Positions 56,201 to 64,000 of a DNA stretch of 64,000 bases are shown here, piece after piece. The DNA lies in assembly GCF_014905615.1 (NCBI RefSeq), contig NZ_AQGU01000029.1:372001-436000 (forward strand). Reading direction: 5' to 3'. Origin of the DNA: Pseudoalteromonas aliena SW19. GTDB taxonomy: Bacteria; Pseudomonadota; Gammaproteobacteria; Enterobacterales; Alteromonadaceae. Position 1 is the first letter of the stretch. The number at the start of each line of letters is the position of its first letter. Below the pieces are notes generated by a model. That model was not told the DNA's origin. It worked only from the letters and a program-made list of their open reading frames with translations, and searched no databases. The position numbers and the translations under genes are program-made.

Positions 56201-57337
56201 ATGCACTTAATAACCATATTAATAGTGCTCTGTGGCCTGTTAAGCTTTTACGCAAATGGACATACCTATTACTCTTTAAATACCGAACAAGAACAGCTTG
56301 GACACGGGTTTGAGCAGAAATTAGGCATACCGCTTGAACCATGCCTCGATGGTCAGTGGCAATTTCAAGGCGGTAGTATGGGCGATTTGGCTTATCGTGG
56401 CGACTTTGACTCAGATACCATGATCAATACCATCACAGGCAGCGTAAAGGCTGGTATCAACTTGGTTATTTTTGGAGGTTCAGCCAAATTTTCCATGCGC
56501 AGGAAAGTAACAAAAAATAGAAATTCTGCCGCCTCGGCAGTAGAATTAACCTATGAAAAAGGAAGTTATAACTTTGAAAATAGAACGACTAAAATGGCTA
56601 TTCAAGGGCTACTAAATACAGATCCAAATCAAGTAAGAAGCCGCTGTGGTGACAGCTTTATCCACAATATCAAACTCGGCTCGCGTATCTATGTAACAGC
56701 CAAACTCCATTTTAAAGATCGCGCTAAATACGAATGGTTTCAGACTAAAATCAAAGTGAAGTTTCTTTTTTTTAGTAAGACTTTTACTAAAACTAAAGTA
56801 TTTCAAGAAGCTACCAAAGATGCTGTATATACTATTCAGGTGAACACCGATGGTGGTATGACGCCAGAACTAGCAGGGCTAAGTAAAAATGGCACTATGC
56901 ATTGTAAAACCGATAATCTAACTCCTTGTATAACGTATGCCGATAATTTGTTTAGCTATTTATTTGATGGTGGTGACTATGTTGATGATCTTAAAGACGA
57001 ACATTTAAATATTTTAAAGTATGAAGTCGAAAGTTACGAGGATTCTGGCCATTATGACTTAGCCTATGCTGGTCAAGCTGCAATATCTGAGCGCTATATT
57101 GCGCTGTCCGCAAGGCTCAGAAGCTATCAAGATTTAGTTTATGACGAGATAGAGAGGTTGAGTGCGTTTAAAGCGGTATCTGAAGAGCCGCTTGAAATCG
57201 AGCAACTAGCAGCGCGTATTACTGCACGCAATACTCAACGTATCGGACTTGAGCAAGCAGGCGAGTATTGTGCAATTTTGCCCGGAACTACTCTTTGCGA
57301 AAGCCGCATTGAGTCTGCGATAGCGAACGTTGACTAG
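56201..57337 (+). CDS. Secreted MACPF/CDC-like protein C (divergent)
   Basis: ATG 56201 with AGGAAT upstream gives 378 residues and a signal peptide ending YANG; a GTG at 56120 would put a long polar stretch before it. The start of the mature protein, LGHGFEQKLGIPLEPCLDG, resembles the MACPF N-terminal pattern (lG.Gyd...CL). The core GDSFIHNIKLGSRIYVTAKL (150-169) follows, and then a PCITY segment matching the second Cys region of A and B. It lacks the GGDP loop. It is the last operon gene, 124 bp after B, and ends just before an IS256 copy. No terminator was found between them. Confidence 0.58.
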   Translation: MHLITILIVLCGLLSFYANGHTYYSLNTEQEQLGHGFEQKLGIPLEPCLDGQWQFQGGSMGDLAYRGDFDSDTMINTITGSVKAGINLVIFGGSAKFSMRRKVTKNRNSAASAVELTYEKGSYNFENRTTKMAIQGLLNTDPNQVRSRCGDSFIHNIKLGSRIYVTAKLHFKDRAKYEWFQTKIKVKFLFFSKTFTKTKVFQEATKDAVYTIQVNTDGGMTPELAGLSKNGTMHCKTDNLTPCITYADNLFSYLFDGGDYVDDLKDEHLNILKYEVESYEDSGHYDLAYAGQAAISERYIALSARLRSYQDLVYDEIERLSAFKAVSEEPLEIEQLAARITARNTQRIGLEQAGEYCAILPGTTLCESRIESAIANVD

Positions 57338-57430
57338 TCGAACAAATATTTGGAAGAATATCTGCGATACTGCACGGTCTTAACCAGTTGTCTAGCCACA
57401 TTAGTTAGATTGTTCTTTAACTGAGTTATT

Positions 57431-58770
57431 GTCAAATCTGGTGTATGGGCTCACCTTGATGCTCTGCTTGATCTTGTATTATTCTTTCTCCGTCTTTAAA
57501 TTTTACGCCTGTTATCACATCCGCTAACAACTTAAAGCCCCTCAGACGATACCACTTTTTCTCCGCTGATTGAGCTAGCTTAAACACCATCATTAGCGTC
57601 GTTGTCCTACTGCCACAACTCTTCACTTTATGGGTTCTCAAACGCACCGTTGCAAACGTCGATTCTATCGGGTTACTCGTTCTAATGTGCATCCAATGCT
57701 CGGCTGGATAATTATAAAACGCCAGCATTTCATCTTTGTCTTTTATCAGGCAATCTGTTGCACTTTTGTACTTAACTGAATAGTTTTTTACAAATAGATC
57801 ATACGCTTTATAAGCTGAGGAGCAACTCTCTGCCATCCAGATATCTTGTAAACTTGCTTTGATTTTAGGCTGCATTGATTTAGGCACTTTGTTCAGTACA
57901 TTAGCTATTTTATGCACCCAACAACGCTGATGCTGAGTCGTTGGCCACACTTTCGTCAGCGCATTCCAAAAACCAAGCGCACCATCACCTATCGCAAGCT
58001 TTGGTGGGGTGCCTAACCCTTGAGATTGCAACTAGTTTAACACTTCAGTCCAGCTCTGCTCTGACTCTCGAACGCCATCAACTACCGCTAGTAGCTCCTT
58101 TCTACCCGTTTCATCCACGCCCATAATGACTAATAAACACAGTTTGTCATCCATTCGAACTTTACTGTAAATCCCGTCAGCCCAGATATACACATACTGA
58201 CGTTTAGTTAAAGAACGGCCTGACCATTGCTGGTGTTCTGTCTCCCAAGCGGATTTCAATCGAGAGACGCTGTTTGCGGACAACCCTTTGGCCTGCTCAC
58301 CTAGCAATGACGCTAAAGCAGGCTGCATATCACCCGTTGAAATCCCTTGTAAATAGAGCCATGGGATCAGTTCTTCTCTATTTTTTGTCCGTTTTAAATA
58401 AGGCGGGATCAAAGCCCTATTGAATTTAACGCCTTCTTTTTTCCGGTCTCTTACTTTAGGTATTTTGACTTCAATATCACCTAGGCCTGTTTGAATAGTA
58501 CGTTCAGGCTGGTGACCATTTTTAACAATCCGCTGAAGCCCTTCGACGGTCTCATGCTGGTATTTAGTAAGCAACTCCGCCTCTATAGCTTGAGCTAACA
58601 GCTGCTGAGCCCCAGTTTTTAGTAATTGCTCTAACGGATTTACTGGTGTCTCGATGGAAATAACATTATCATTTTCAGTCATTGTGATGTCTCTCTGGTT
58701 AATTGTTGATCCGCCAAGATCAATTAACAGGTTACATCGCAATGACTTTTTCTCATACACCAGAAATGAC
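57431..58770 (-). mobile_element. IS256-family insertion sequence
   Basis: Inverted ends GTCAAATCTGGTGTATGGG (57431-57449) and, in reverse, GTCATTTCTGGTGTATGAG (58752-58770). The transposase gene fills the element and its stop codon lies in the left end. No matching target duplication was seen. Confidence 0.82.
57432..58682 (-). pseudogene. IS256-family (mutator) transposase with in-frame stop
   Basis: Start ATG 58682. The first part includes NREELIPWLYLQGISTGDMQ, YVYIWADGIY and LLVIMGVDETGRKELLAVVD, ending at a TAG (58032-58034) after SWTEVLN. The same frame continues after the stop with LAIGDGALGFWNAL, HQRCWVHKIANVLNKVPKSM and the IRTSNPIESTFATVRLRTHK region. The DDE residues lie on both sides, so the element is inactive unless the stop is suppressed. 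Confidence 0.88.
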
Positions 58771-58780
58771 TATAGCTCGC

Positions 58781-58945
58781 TGAGAGTTGACTAAGAAAGG
58801 TTTTCAGTTTGAACAACAACCGGCAGAGCAGCGGTACTTGTGGAAAGAAGCAATACTTAAAGATCCGTCTGGTAACAAAATCAAACTTTACTGGGCAGGT
58901 GAAAACCGCTTAAATCCTCCTTGGAAAGTTGAGAAACGCGTATAA
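58781..58945 (+). pseudogene. VOC/glyoxalase-family gene, C-terminal remnant
   Basis: In frame from about 58784 the residues read ELTKKGFQFEQQPAEQRYLW, KEAILKDPSGNKIKLYWAGE and NRLNPPWKVEKRV, then TAA 58943. DPSGN and the LYxAGENRxNPPW ending are typical of VOC (glyoxalase/bleomycin-resistance) proteins. The N-terminal part is absent, replaced by the IS256 element immediately upstream. Confidence 0.7.
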
Positions 58946-59032
58946 CAACTGAGTAAGGTTATGACCGTCCGCTTATGGCACAAAGCCGTCTATCTATAGG
59001 TTCATACACCCAACTCCCAAGCTATAAAACCC

Positions 59033-60616
59033 TTACTCAAAACTGATATTTTGCTTAAAAAAGTAATCTTTAATTTCATCAGTATGTGGCTTAAACGCTT
59101 TCCAGCGGCCAATTGCTTGATTGTTGAGTGGCTGGCGTACTTGCACTTTGCTGGCAGTAGATACCGGTGCGGTGTTTAAGTGAAAATCTATACATTGTTC
59201 TTGCCATTCTAAATTACAACAGTTGACTAACTCTTTAATTTTTTGCTCGGGCTGTGCGACTAATTCTTCGTATTTTAGTAATTTTATGTTGCTGTGCAGG
59301 GCGCTGAAGTGCTGCATTAGTTTGTAAAAACGGCTGTAAAATTTAGCTGTGTCGAGTAAGTCGAGTGAGTAGGCATAGTAGGGGTTATTAATGGTAAATA
59401 GCTGGCGGTAGTTACCAATACAGGTGTCCATTGGGTCGCGCAGCATACAAATAATTTTAGCGTTTGGCAGTGCTTTGGTTATTAAATCGATATAAAAAAA
59501 GTTAAACGGGAGCTTATCAACAAAGTGTTTATGGCTGCCTGTTATTACGCGTGTTGCGTTTAAATAGGTGCTGCCAAGCTGATTAAAATCAAGCTCATAG
59601 GCCTTACTGAGCGTTTGAGTGTCGAGCACATGGTGTGTTTTTGTTTGGCTGAGATTTTTAACACTTAGGCCAAAGTCTTGTAATTCGCCGGCCGATTGTA
59701 CGTCGCTATGGCTCGATAAAATACGCTCAACCAATGTGGTGCCAGAGCGGGGCATGCCTAATACAAAAATAGGTTCGGCCGTTGGGTTGCCTTGTACTCG
59801 CGCTTGTTTGTGCTGCTCACTTAAGCGTTTAATATGTTCAAATAACTCAGTTGAGCTTTTATGATCAAACGGCTGCACAGCACGTTTTGCTACTTTACCT
59901 TGCTCTAACGCGTTAAAAGCCTCTGAAAATTCACCAAGATCTTGATACTCTTTTGCTAAGGCATGGCCAATATGCAGTTTTGCATCGGGGTGTGTTACTT
60001 GTTCAAACACGTTTTTTAAGCGTTCAATATGATTGTTTTGCACACTTACTTTAGTTAAATCACTTAATGTAAAATGACTTTGATGATGCAGCGGATCAAG
60101 CGCTATGGCATGTTCAAAAGCGTGTTGGGCTTTATCGAATAATCCTAAAAACTTAGCGCTTACACCGTAGTTATAATAAAACTGCGGTTGAGCTTTGTTA
60201 GCTGCATTAGCCAGTTTAATAGCGCATTCAAAGTAGTTAAGCGCCTGCTTGTGAATGCCTGCTTGAGTAAGGGCTACGCCGAGTGTATCAGCATCAAGTG
60301 ATTTAGTTATTTGCTTTAATGAAACCGATAGCGCGGTGTTTTTTGCTTTTTGTAATTCGCCAATAAGTGCGTAACATTTAGCAAGTTGCGCGGTGTATTC
60401 AATACTTTGACCAAGGGTGAGGGCTTTTTCGATGAGCTTTATTGCTTTGTGTATTTGCCCAACAGTTAAATTAACCATTGCCAGCAAAAAATACCCATCA
60501 GCAAAATCAGGTTTGAGTGTAACTAACTCCACAAGGGCTTTGTGTGCTTGCTCTATTTTACCTTGGTTTAGGGAGTGTATTGCGCTTTGATGAAGTTGCT
60601 TTAAATTTGGCTGCAT
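59033..60616 (-). CDS. TPR-containing sulfotransferase-family protein
   Basis: The 527-residue protein has TPR-like helix pairs in residues ~1-250 (PDFADGYFLLAMVNLTVGQI, YYNYGVSAKFLGLFDKAQHA) and a sulfotransferase domain after ~285 with the PAPS-binding loop FVLGMPRSGTTLVERILSSH and the 3'-phosphate region AKIICMLRDPMDTCIGNYRQ. It probably transfers sulfate in the cytoplasm; the acceptor is unknown. It lies downstream of a TonB receptor, with a terminator between. This pairing is common in marine Alteromonadales (general knowledge). Confidence 0.88.
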   Translation of the reverse strand: MQPNLKQLHQSAIHSLNQGKIEQAHKALVELVTLKPDFADGYFLLAMVNLTVGQIHKAIKLIEKALTLGQSIEYTAQLAKCYALIGELQKAKNTALSVSLKQITKSLDADTLGVALTQAGIHKQALNYFECAIKLANAANKAQPQFYYNYGVSAKFLGLFDKAQHAFEHAIALDPLHHQSHFTLSDLTKVSVQNNHIERLKNVFEQVTHPDAKLHIGHALAKEYQDLGEFSEAFNALEQGKVAKRAVQPFDHKSSTELFEHIKRLSEQHKQARVQGNPTAEPIFVLGMPRSGTTLVERILSSHSDVQSAGELQDFGLSVKNLSQTKTHHVLDTQTLSKAYELDFNQLGSTYLNATRVITGSHKHFVDKLPFNFFYIDLITKALPNAKIICMLRDPMDTCIGNYRQLFTINNPYYAYSLDLLDTAKFYSRFYKLMQHFSALHSNIKLLKYEELVAQPEQKIKELVNCCNLEWQEQCIDFHLNTAPVSTASKVQVRQPLNNQAIGRWKAFKPHTDEIKDYFFKQNISFE

Positions 60617-60653
60617 GGTTTTTGGTAATTATTATTTTGTAAAAGAAAATAAA

Positions 60654-60677
60654 AAGGCTCAAATAAATTTGAGCCTT
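60654..60677 (-). terminator. Terminator after the second TonB receptor gene
   Basis: Perfect stem AAGGCTCAAA (60654-60663) / TTTGAGCCTT (60668-60677), loop TAAA. On the minus strand it is followed by TTTATTTTCTTTT. Confidence 0.85.
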
Positions 60678-60720
60678 AAAACAGTGTTTAAAAAGTGAGA
60701 CTGTTTAAAAGTCGCTTAAA

Positions 60721-63126
60721 TTATATTTCAAATTTGTAGTTAAATTTAACACCTACCGTAAGCGGGCGATTAATGTAATGGCCGTAGTTACGCTGTATAT
60801 CGGCGCCGTTCGCTGATGTTATATCCGCATTTGAACGACGAACTGAGGTAACTGCATATTTGTTAAATAGGTTATCAACATATAGCGTAGTTGACCATGC
60901 ATCGGCCGTTAATTTAGCAGATATATTACTTAAGCTATAACCCGGTAGTGTTTCGCCGTTATCACGAAGACCCACTCTTGAAAGTACGTCGCTTTGCGCG
61001 GTTAAACCGTAGTTAATATCAAGAGTTTTATCGTTAAACACCTCGGCTTGATAGTTTACACCCATCGAAAATTGGTTTTCAGGTGAACCCGGTAAACGAT
61101 CGCCGTCTTCTGCGCCACCGGTGCCATCGGCGTTAAACAAAAAGGGTGCATCTGATGTTAGCTCTGCTTTTGTATAAGCATAGGTTGCATAAAGCGAAAA
61201 TGCATCTGATAAAATTGCACGGGTTGAAATTTCAATCCCTTTTGCATTCGCGCTGCCTGCGTTTGAAAGATACGTTAATTGGCCTACATCGGTAGCGCCA
61301 GAGATTTGTGCATCATCCCAATCTACGTTAAATAACGCGGCGTTAAAGTGTAGTTGGCTTCTAAACCATGTGCTTTTAAAACCTAGCTCGTAATTTGTAG
61401 TGGTATCAGCATCGTAAAGCATTTCGTCAGGTTGGCCACAACCCGTTTGCTGATCGGCAGGCAGTGGATCAGGGCAAGCGACCAAGCCGTTTGAGCCACC
61501 AATTCTAAAGCCTTCACTTACCGTTACATAGCCCATTACTGAATCAGTAAACTGGTACTTAGCATTAAATTTAAATAAATTCCCGTTATCACTCGCGTCA
61601 CTGTTTTCATAATTAATACTGATTCCATTAGGACCAGCGCTACCCGATAAGGTGTTAGCAAGTGGGAAGTCAAACGCAGCTTTTGCTTGTATATCGTATT
61701 CATAAAAGCGGGCACCAATAGTCACGTCTAATTTATCGGTGACTTGGTAACCCACCTCGCCAAAAAGTGCAGATTCAGTGATTTTACTGCTGGTTAATTC
61801 TAAGTATTCTAATGCATCAGGGCGTACTTGTTCGCCTTTGACAAATACATCGTAGTTTGGAGTAAACTCTCTGCTGGAGGCATCCGTTTCTGTTTTGTTG
61901 TAAAAGCCACCCACAATCCAGTTCAAGTCACTGTCGCTTTGCGACACCAAACGAATTTCTTGCGTAAAGGTGTCTTCTTCATCTATTTCTCGGGTAAAAG
62001 CAGAGAACGAAGGGAATTCTTCGTAGCCGTAATCAAGACGAATAAGTAGGTCTGTTTGGTCGCGTTGGCCATCGGCATCAAAGCGTGAAATACCGGTTGC
62101 CGATACCAGCTCTGCAAAACCTAAGTCGGCTTTTAGCTCAAGGCTTAGTAATTGATCTTTTTTCTCACGGGGCTCCGCATAGCGGTAAGCTGATTCGTAT
62201 TTACCTATTACGTCGCTTAAACCGTTGTTTGCATTAAGGCTGTTGTAATGAACAATCGAGCGGCCTTCGCTATCTTGGTTTTGGTAAAAGTAGTTTAGCG
62301 TCCCTTCAAACGATTCATTTGGTTTGTAGCGAACAGAAATGCGGCCTGTGGTCGTGGTTTCACCGTTGGCGTCTTTTATGTTTTTAAGGTTGTTAGTAAC
62401 CGCTGAGCTGTCGCTCCAATTAGGATCGGTTATTGATACACCTGGCTCGCGCACAACATAACCGTAATCGATAAAACCTGGGTCTTCGTAAACATTTAAA
62501 CTGGCGCGCACTGCAAGTGTGTCTTCAATAAGTGGCAGGTTAAATATAAAGCCGCCTTCGCCACCTAAAGAGTCACTTTCTTTTGTTTGAAATAGGTCGC
62601 CGTAAACTTCAAGCGATGTAAAATCAAGCTCAGGCTGTTTAAGCATATAACGAATTGCACCGCCTAATGTGCCTGCACCATAAAGGGTGCCTTGTGGCCC
62701 AATTAATACTTCAACGCGCTCAATATCTACTAAGCGCATATCTACCGAAACTGGAATTTCGTTTAGATAGGTAGAAACTGTGCCGCCATCCGACGATGGA
62801 CCAGAAGAGTTTGTATTTAAACCACGAACAATAATAGGTGAGCCAGAGCGACCACCTTGATCGGTAATTGTTAAACCAGGTACCCAGCGTGCTACATCCG
62901 CAAGCTCATTGATATTTTGATCTTTCATAATATCTGCATCAAGGGCGGTAATATTTAACGGTGCGTTTTGCACAGAGCCGCTGCGCCTCGTTGCTGTAAC
63001 TTCGATTACTTCGAGTGATTTGTTTTTAGCGGCAACTTCTTCTTGAGCAAGAGCGGCATTTGGTAATAAAAATACGCTAGAAACAGCGCTCGAAATAGCC
63101 AAGGTTAACAAGCTTGGTTTAAACAT
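60721..63126 (-). CDS. TonB-dependent receptor
   Basis: From ATG 63126 the protein has 801 residues; a TTG start at 63147 is less likely. A signal peptide ends ALA-QE. A TonB-box/plug region follows (LEVIEVTATRRSGSVQNAPL, ELADVARWVPGLTITDQGGR, PIIVRGLN, VEVLIGPQGTLYGAGTLGGA), then a long barrel ending VGVKFNYKFEI. This belongs to the large receptor class of marine bacteria that import polysaccharide fragments, cofactors or iron complexes; the ligand is not identifiable. The terminator at 60654 separates it from the sulfotransferase gene. Confidence 0.88.
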   Translation of the reverse strand: MFKPSLLTLAISSAVSSVFLLPNAALAQEEVAAKNKSLEVIEVTATRRSGSVQNAPLNITALDADIMKDQNINELADVARWVPGLTITDQGGRSGSPIIVRGLNTNSSGPSSDGGTVSTYLNEIPVSVDMRLVDIERVEVLIGPQGTLYGAGTLGGAIRYMLKQPELDFTSLEVYGDLFQTKESDSLGGEGGFIFNLPLIEDTLAVRASLNVYEDPGFIDYGYVVREPGVSITDPNWSDSSAVTNNLKNIKDANGETTTTGRISVRYKPNESFEGTLNYFYQNQDSEGRSIVHYNSLNANNGLSDVIGKYESAYRYAEPREKKDQLLSLELKADLGFAELVSATGISRFDADGQRDQTDLLIRLDYGYEEFPSFSAFTREIDEEDTFTQEIRLVSQSDSDLNWIVGGFYNKTETDASSREFTPNYDVFVKGEQVRPDALEYLELTSSKITESALFGEVGYQVTDKLDVTIGARFYEYDIQAKAAFDFPLANTLSGSAGPNGISINYENSDASDNGNLFKFNAKYQFTDSVMGYVTVSEGFRIGGSNGLVACPDPLPADQQTGCGQPDEMLYDADTTTNYELGFKSTWFRSQLHFNAALFNVDWDDAQISGATDVGQLTYLSNAGSANAKGIEISTRAILSDAFSLYATYAYTKAELTSDAPFLFNADGTGGAEDGDRLPGSPENQFSMGVNYQAEVFNDKTLDINYGLTAQSDVLSRVGLRDNGETLPGYSLSNISAKLTADAWSTTLYVDNLFNKYAVTSVRRSNADITSANGADIQRNYGHYINRPLTVGVKFNYKFEI

Positions 63127-63602
63127 AAAAAGTGATCCCCAGTTCAAATGTTTTACATTAGTAAATTAAGTTAAGCAGTTTATCAGGGAGTGAAGTAGCT
63201 GGGAATATTTAAATTGAATTTTAATTCACTTTTATAGAATAAATATTGATTGTTTTCAGGGTTTTTATTTGGTTAATAGGCAATACAAGCAATAGCTTAG
63301 TGGAATTAGGTACAGTTAGGTTAAAAATTACACCCTTGTTTAAAGGTAAATAGTCATTCATGTTTTAAAGCTGGTGTTATGACGTGCTCGTTAAACAGAT
63401 TATTACATTAAAATTAATATTTCATAATGTCATTACTTATACTTTTATTAGCACTATTAAAGTGTGTTTTTATCCCCACTAAGAGTGGTAGTCGCCATTA
63501 TAAGTGACAGCATAAGCTTTTGAGTGAGCGTGTTTGATTGCCGCTTCGTATTCTCTTTTTTATTTTGTCCGCACTTTTTTGTGCGTGTTTTAAGGATTAA
63601 CA
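63127..63602. other. Divergent intergenic region
   Basis: About 475 bp between the divergent TonB receptor and the Old Yellow Enzyme gene. AT-rich, no gene. It should contain both promoters; no operator was recognised. Confidence 0.45.
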
Positions 63603-64000
63603 ATGAGCCAACTATTTTCGCCTTTATCACTTGGGCAAGTAACGTTAAATAACCGTATTATTATTGCACCCATGTGCCAGTATTCAGCAAACAATGGCGC
63701 TGCTAGCGATTGGCACACTATTCATTTAGGCCAATTGAGTTTGAGTGGTGCAGGATTGCTAATTTTAGAAGCAACAGCAGTAAATCCAGAAGGGCGTATT
63801 AGTTACGGCGATTTAGGGCTTTGGAATAACGAAACACAACAAGCGTTAGATAAAAGTCTAAAAGCAGTAAGGCAATACAGCCCTATGCCTATTGGTATTC
63901 AGTTAGCGCATGCTGGACGTAAAGCCTCTACAGGTAAGCCGTGGGAAGATATTGGCGCTATTGCACCTGATGACGTAAATGGCTGGCAAACGCTCGCACC
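63603..64000 (+). CDS. NADH:flavin oxidoreductase, Old Yellow Enzyme family (YqjM-like), 3' end outside window
   Basis: ATG 63603, with AAGGAT 6 bp upstream, opens a frame that runs off the right edge (132 residues seen). The N-terminus reads SQLFSPLSLGQVTLNNRIII, APMCQYSA (the Cys typical of the YqjM/thermophilic-like group), DWHTIHLGQLSLSGAGLLIL, EATAVNPEGRIS and GIQLAHAGRKAS. These are FMN-binding and active-site segments. The enzyme reduces activated double bonds with NAD(P)H in the cytoplasm. Confidence 0.9.
   Translation, partial: MSQLFSPLSLGQVTLNNRIIIAPMCQYSANNGAASDWHTIHLGQLSLSGAGLLILEATAVNPEGRISYGDLGLWNNETQQALDKSLKAVRQYSPMPIGIQLAHAGRKASTGKPWEDIGAIAPDDVNGWQTLA

Overview
The window looks like chromosomal DNA from a marine gammaproteobacterium of the Alteromonadales, most likely Pseudoalteromonas. 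This is inferred from the AT-rich base use, the TonB-dependent receptors, the glutathione-dependent formaldehyde genes, the S9 peptidases and the type of mobile DNA. No rRNA, tRNA or CRISPR array was recognised.

Bases 1-25,000 are mostly ordinary chromosome: a DedA/TVP38-flavin disulfide reductase fusion behind a TonB receptor; a hemerythrin; an RluA-type pseudouridine synthase; a ThrE exporter; a LacI regulator with a glycosyltransferase; an S9 peptidase whose 3' end is repeated twice more in tandem (281-bp period); a LysE exporter; S-formylglutathione hydrolase and class III alcohol dehydrogenase; LysR and MarR regulators; a haloalkane dehalogenase; and a short UvrA paralogue. A family of intergenic repeats starting TAACCTGAACTCTGG (four copies) and an ATACCAATT-bounded MITE-like element lie between these genes.

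Bases 25,200-46,400 are an accessory region. It begins with an IS91-type element whose tyrosine recombinase is frameshifted. Next comes a cluster of small genes bounded by integron-like signals (GTTAGGC at 5' ends, GCCTAA(C) at 3' ends) and by two truncated group II intron copies, one at the R''-box position expected for group IIC-attC introns. I read this as a degenerate cassette array without a recognisable integron integrase. Cargo includes a class III cyclase-like protein, a Tlde1-like L,D-transpeptidase toxin with a likely membrane immunity protein, a HEPN-like protein, lipoproteins, and a PH-domain/rhomboid pair. A large lipoprotein with many PKD/Ig-like repeats plus an outer-membrane barrel follows, then an IS4 remnant, a REP-associated tyrosine transposase with a repeat array at its 5' side, a broken IS630 and an orphan IS21 IstB.

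Bases 46,760-57,340 hold the most unusual locus: six consecutive genes for secreted proteins. They encode an M4 metalloprotease with PKD and GEVED domains, a protein ending in a Hint domain, three related proteins with signatures resembling the MACPF/cholesterol-dependent cytolysin fold, and a stand-alone GEVED-domain protein. I propose a secreted, possibly proteolytically processed, pore-forming system. This is inference from motifs and context. The locus is bracketed by insertion sequences, including an IS256 copy with an internal stop beside a truncated VOC-family gene.

Bases 59,030-64,000 return to chromosome: a TPR sulfotransferase, a second TonB receptor and the start of an Old Yellow Enzyme-family oxidoreductase.
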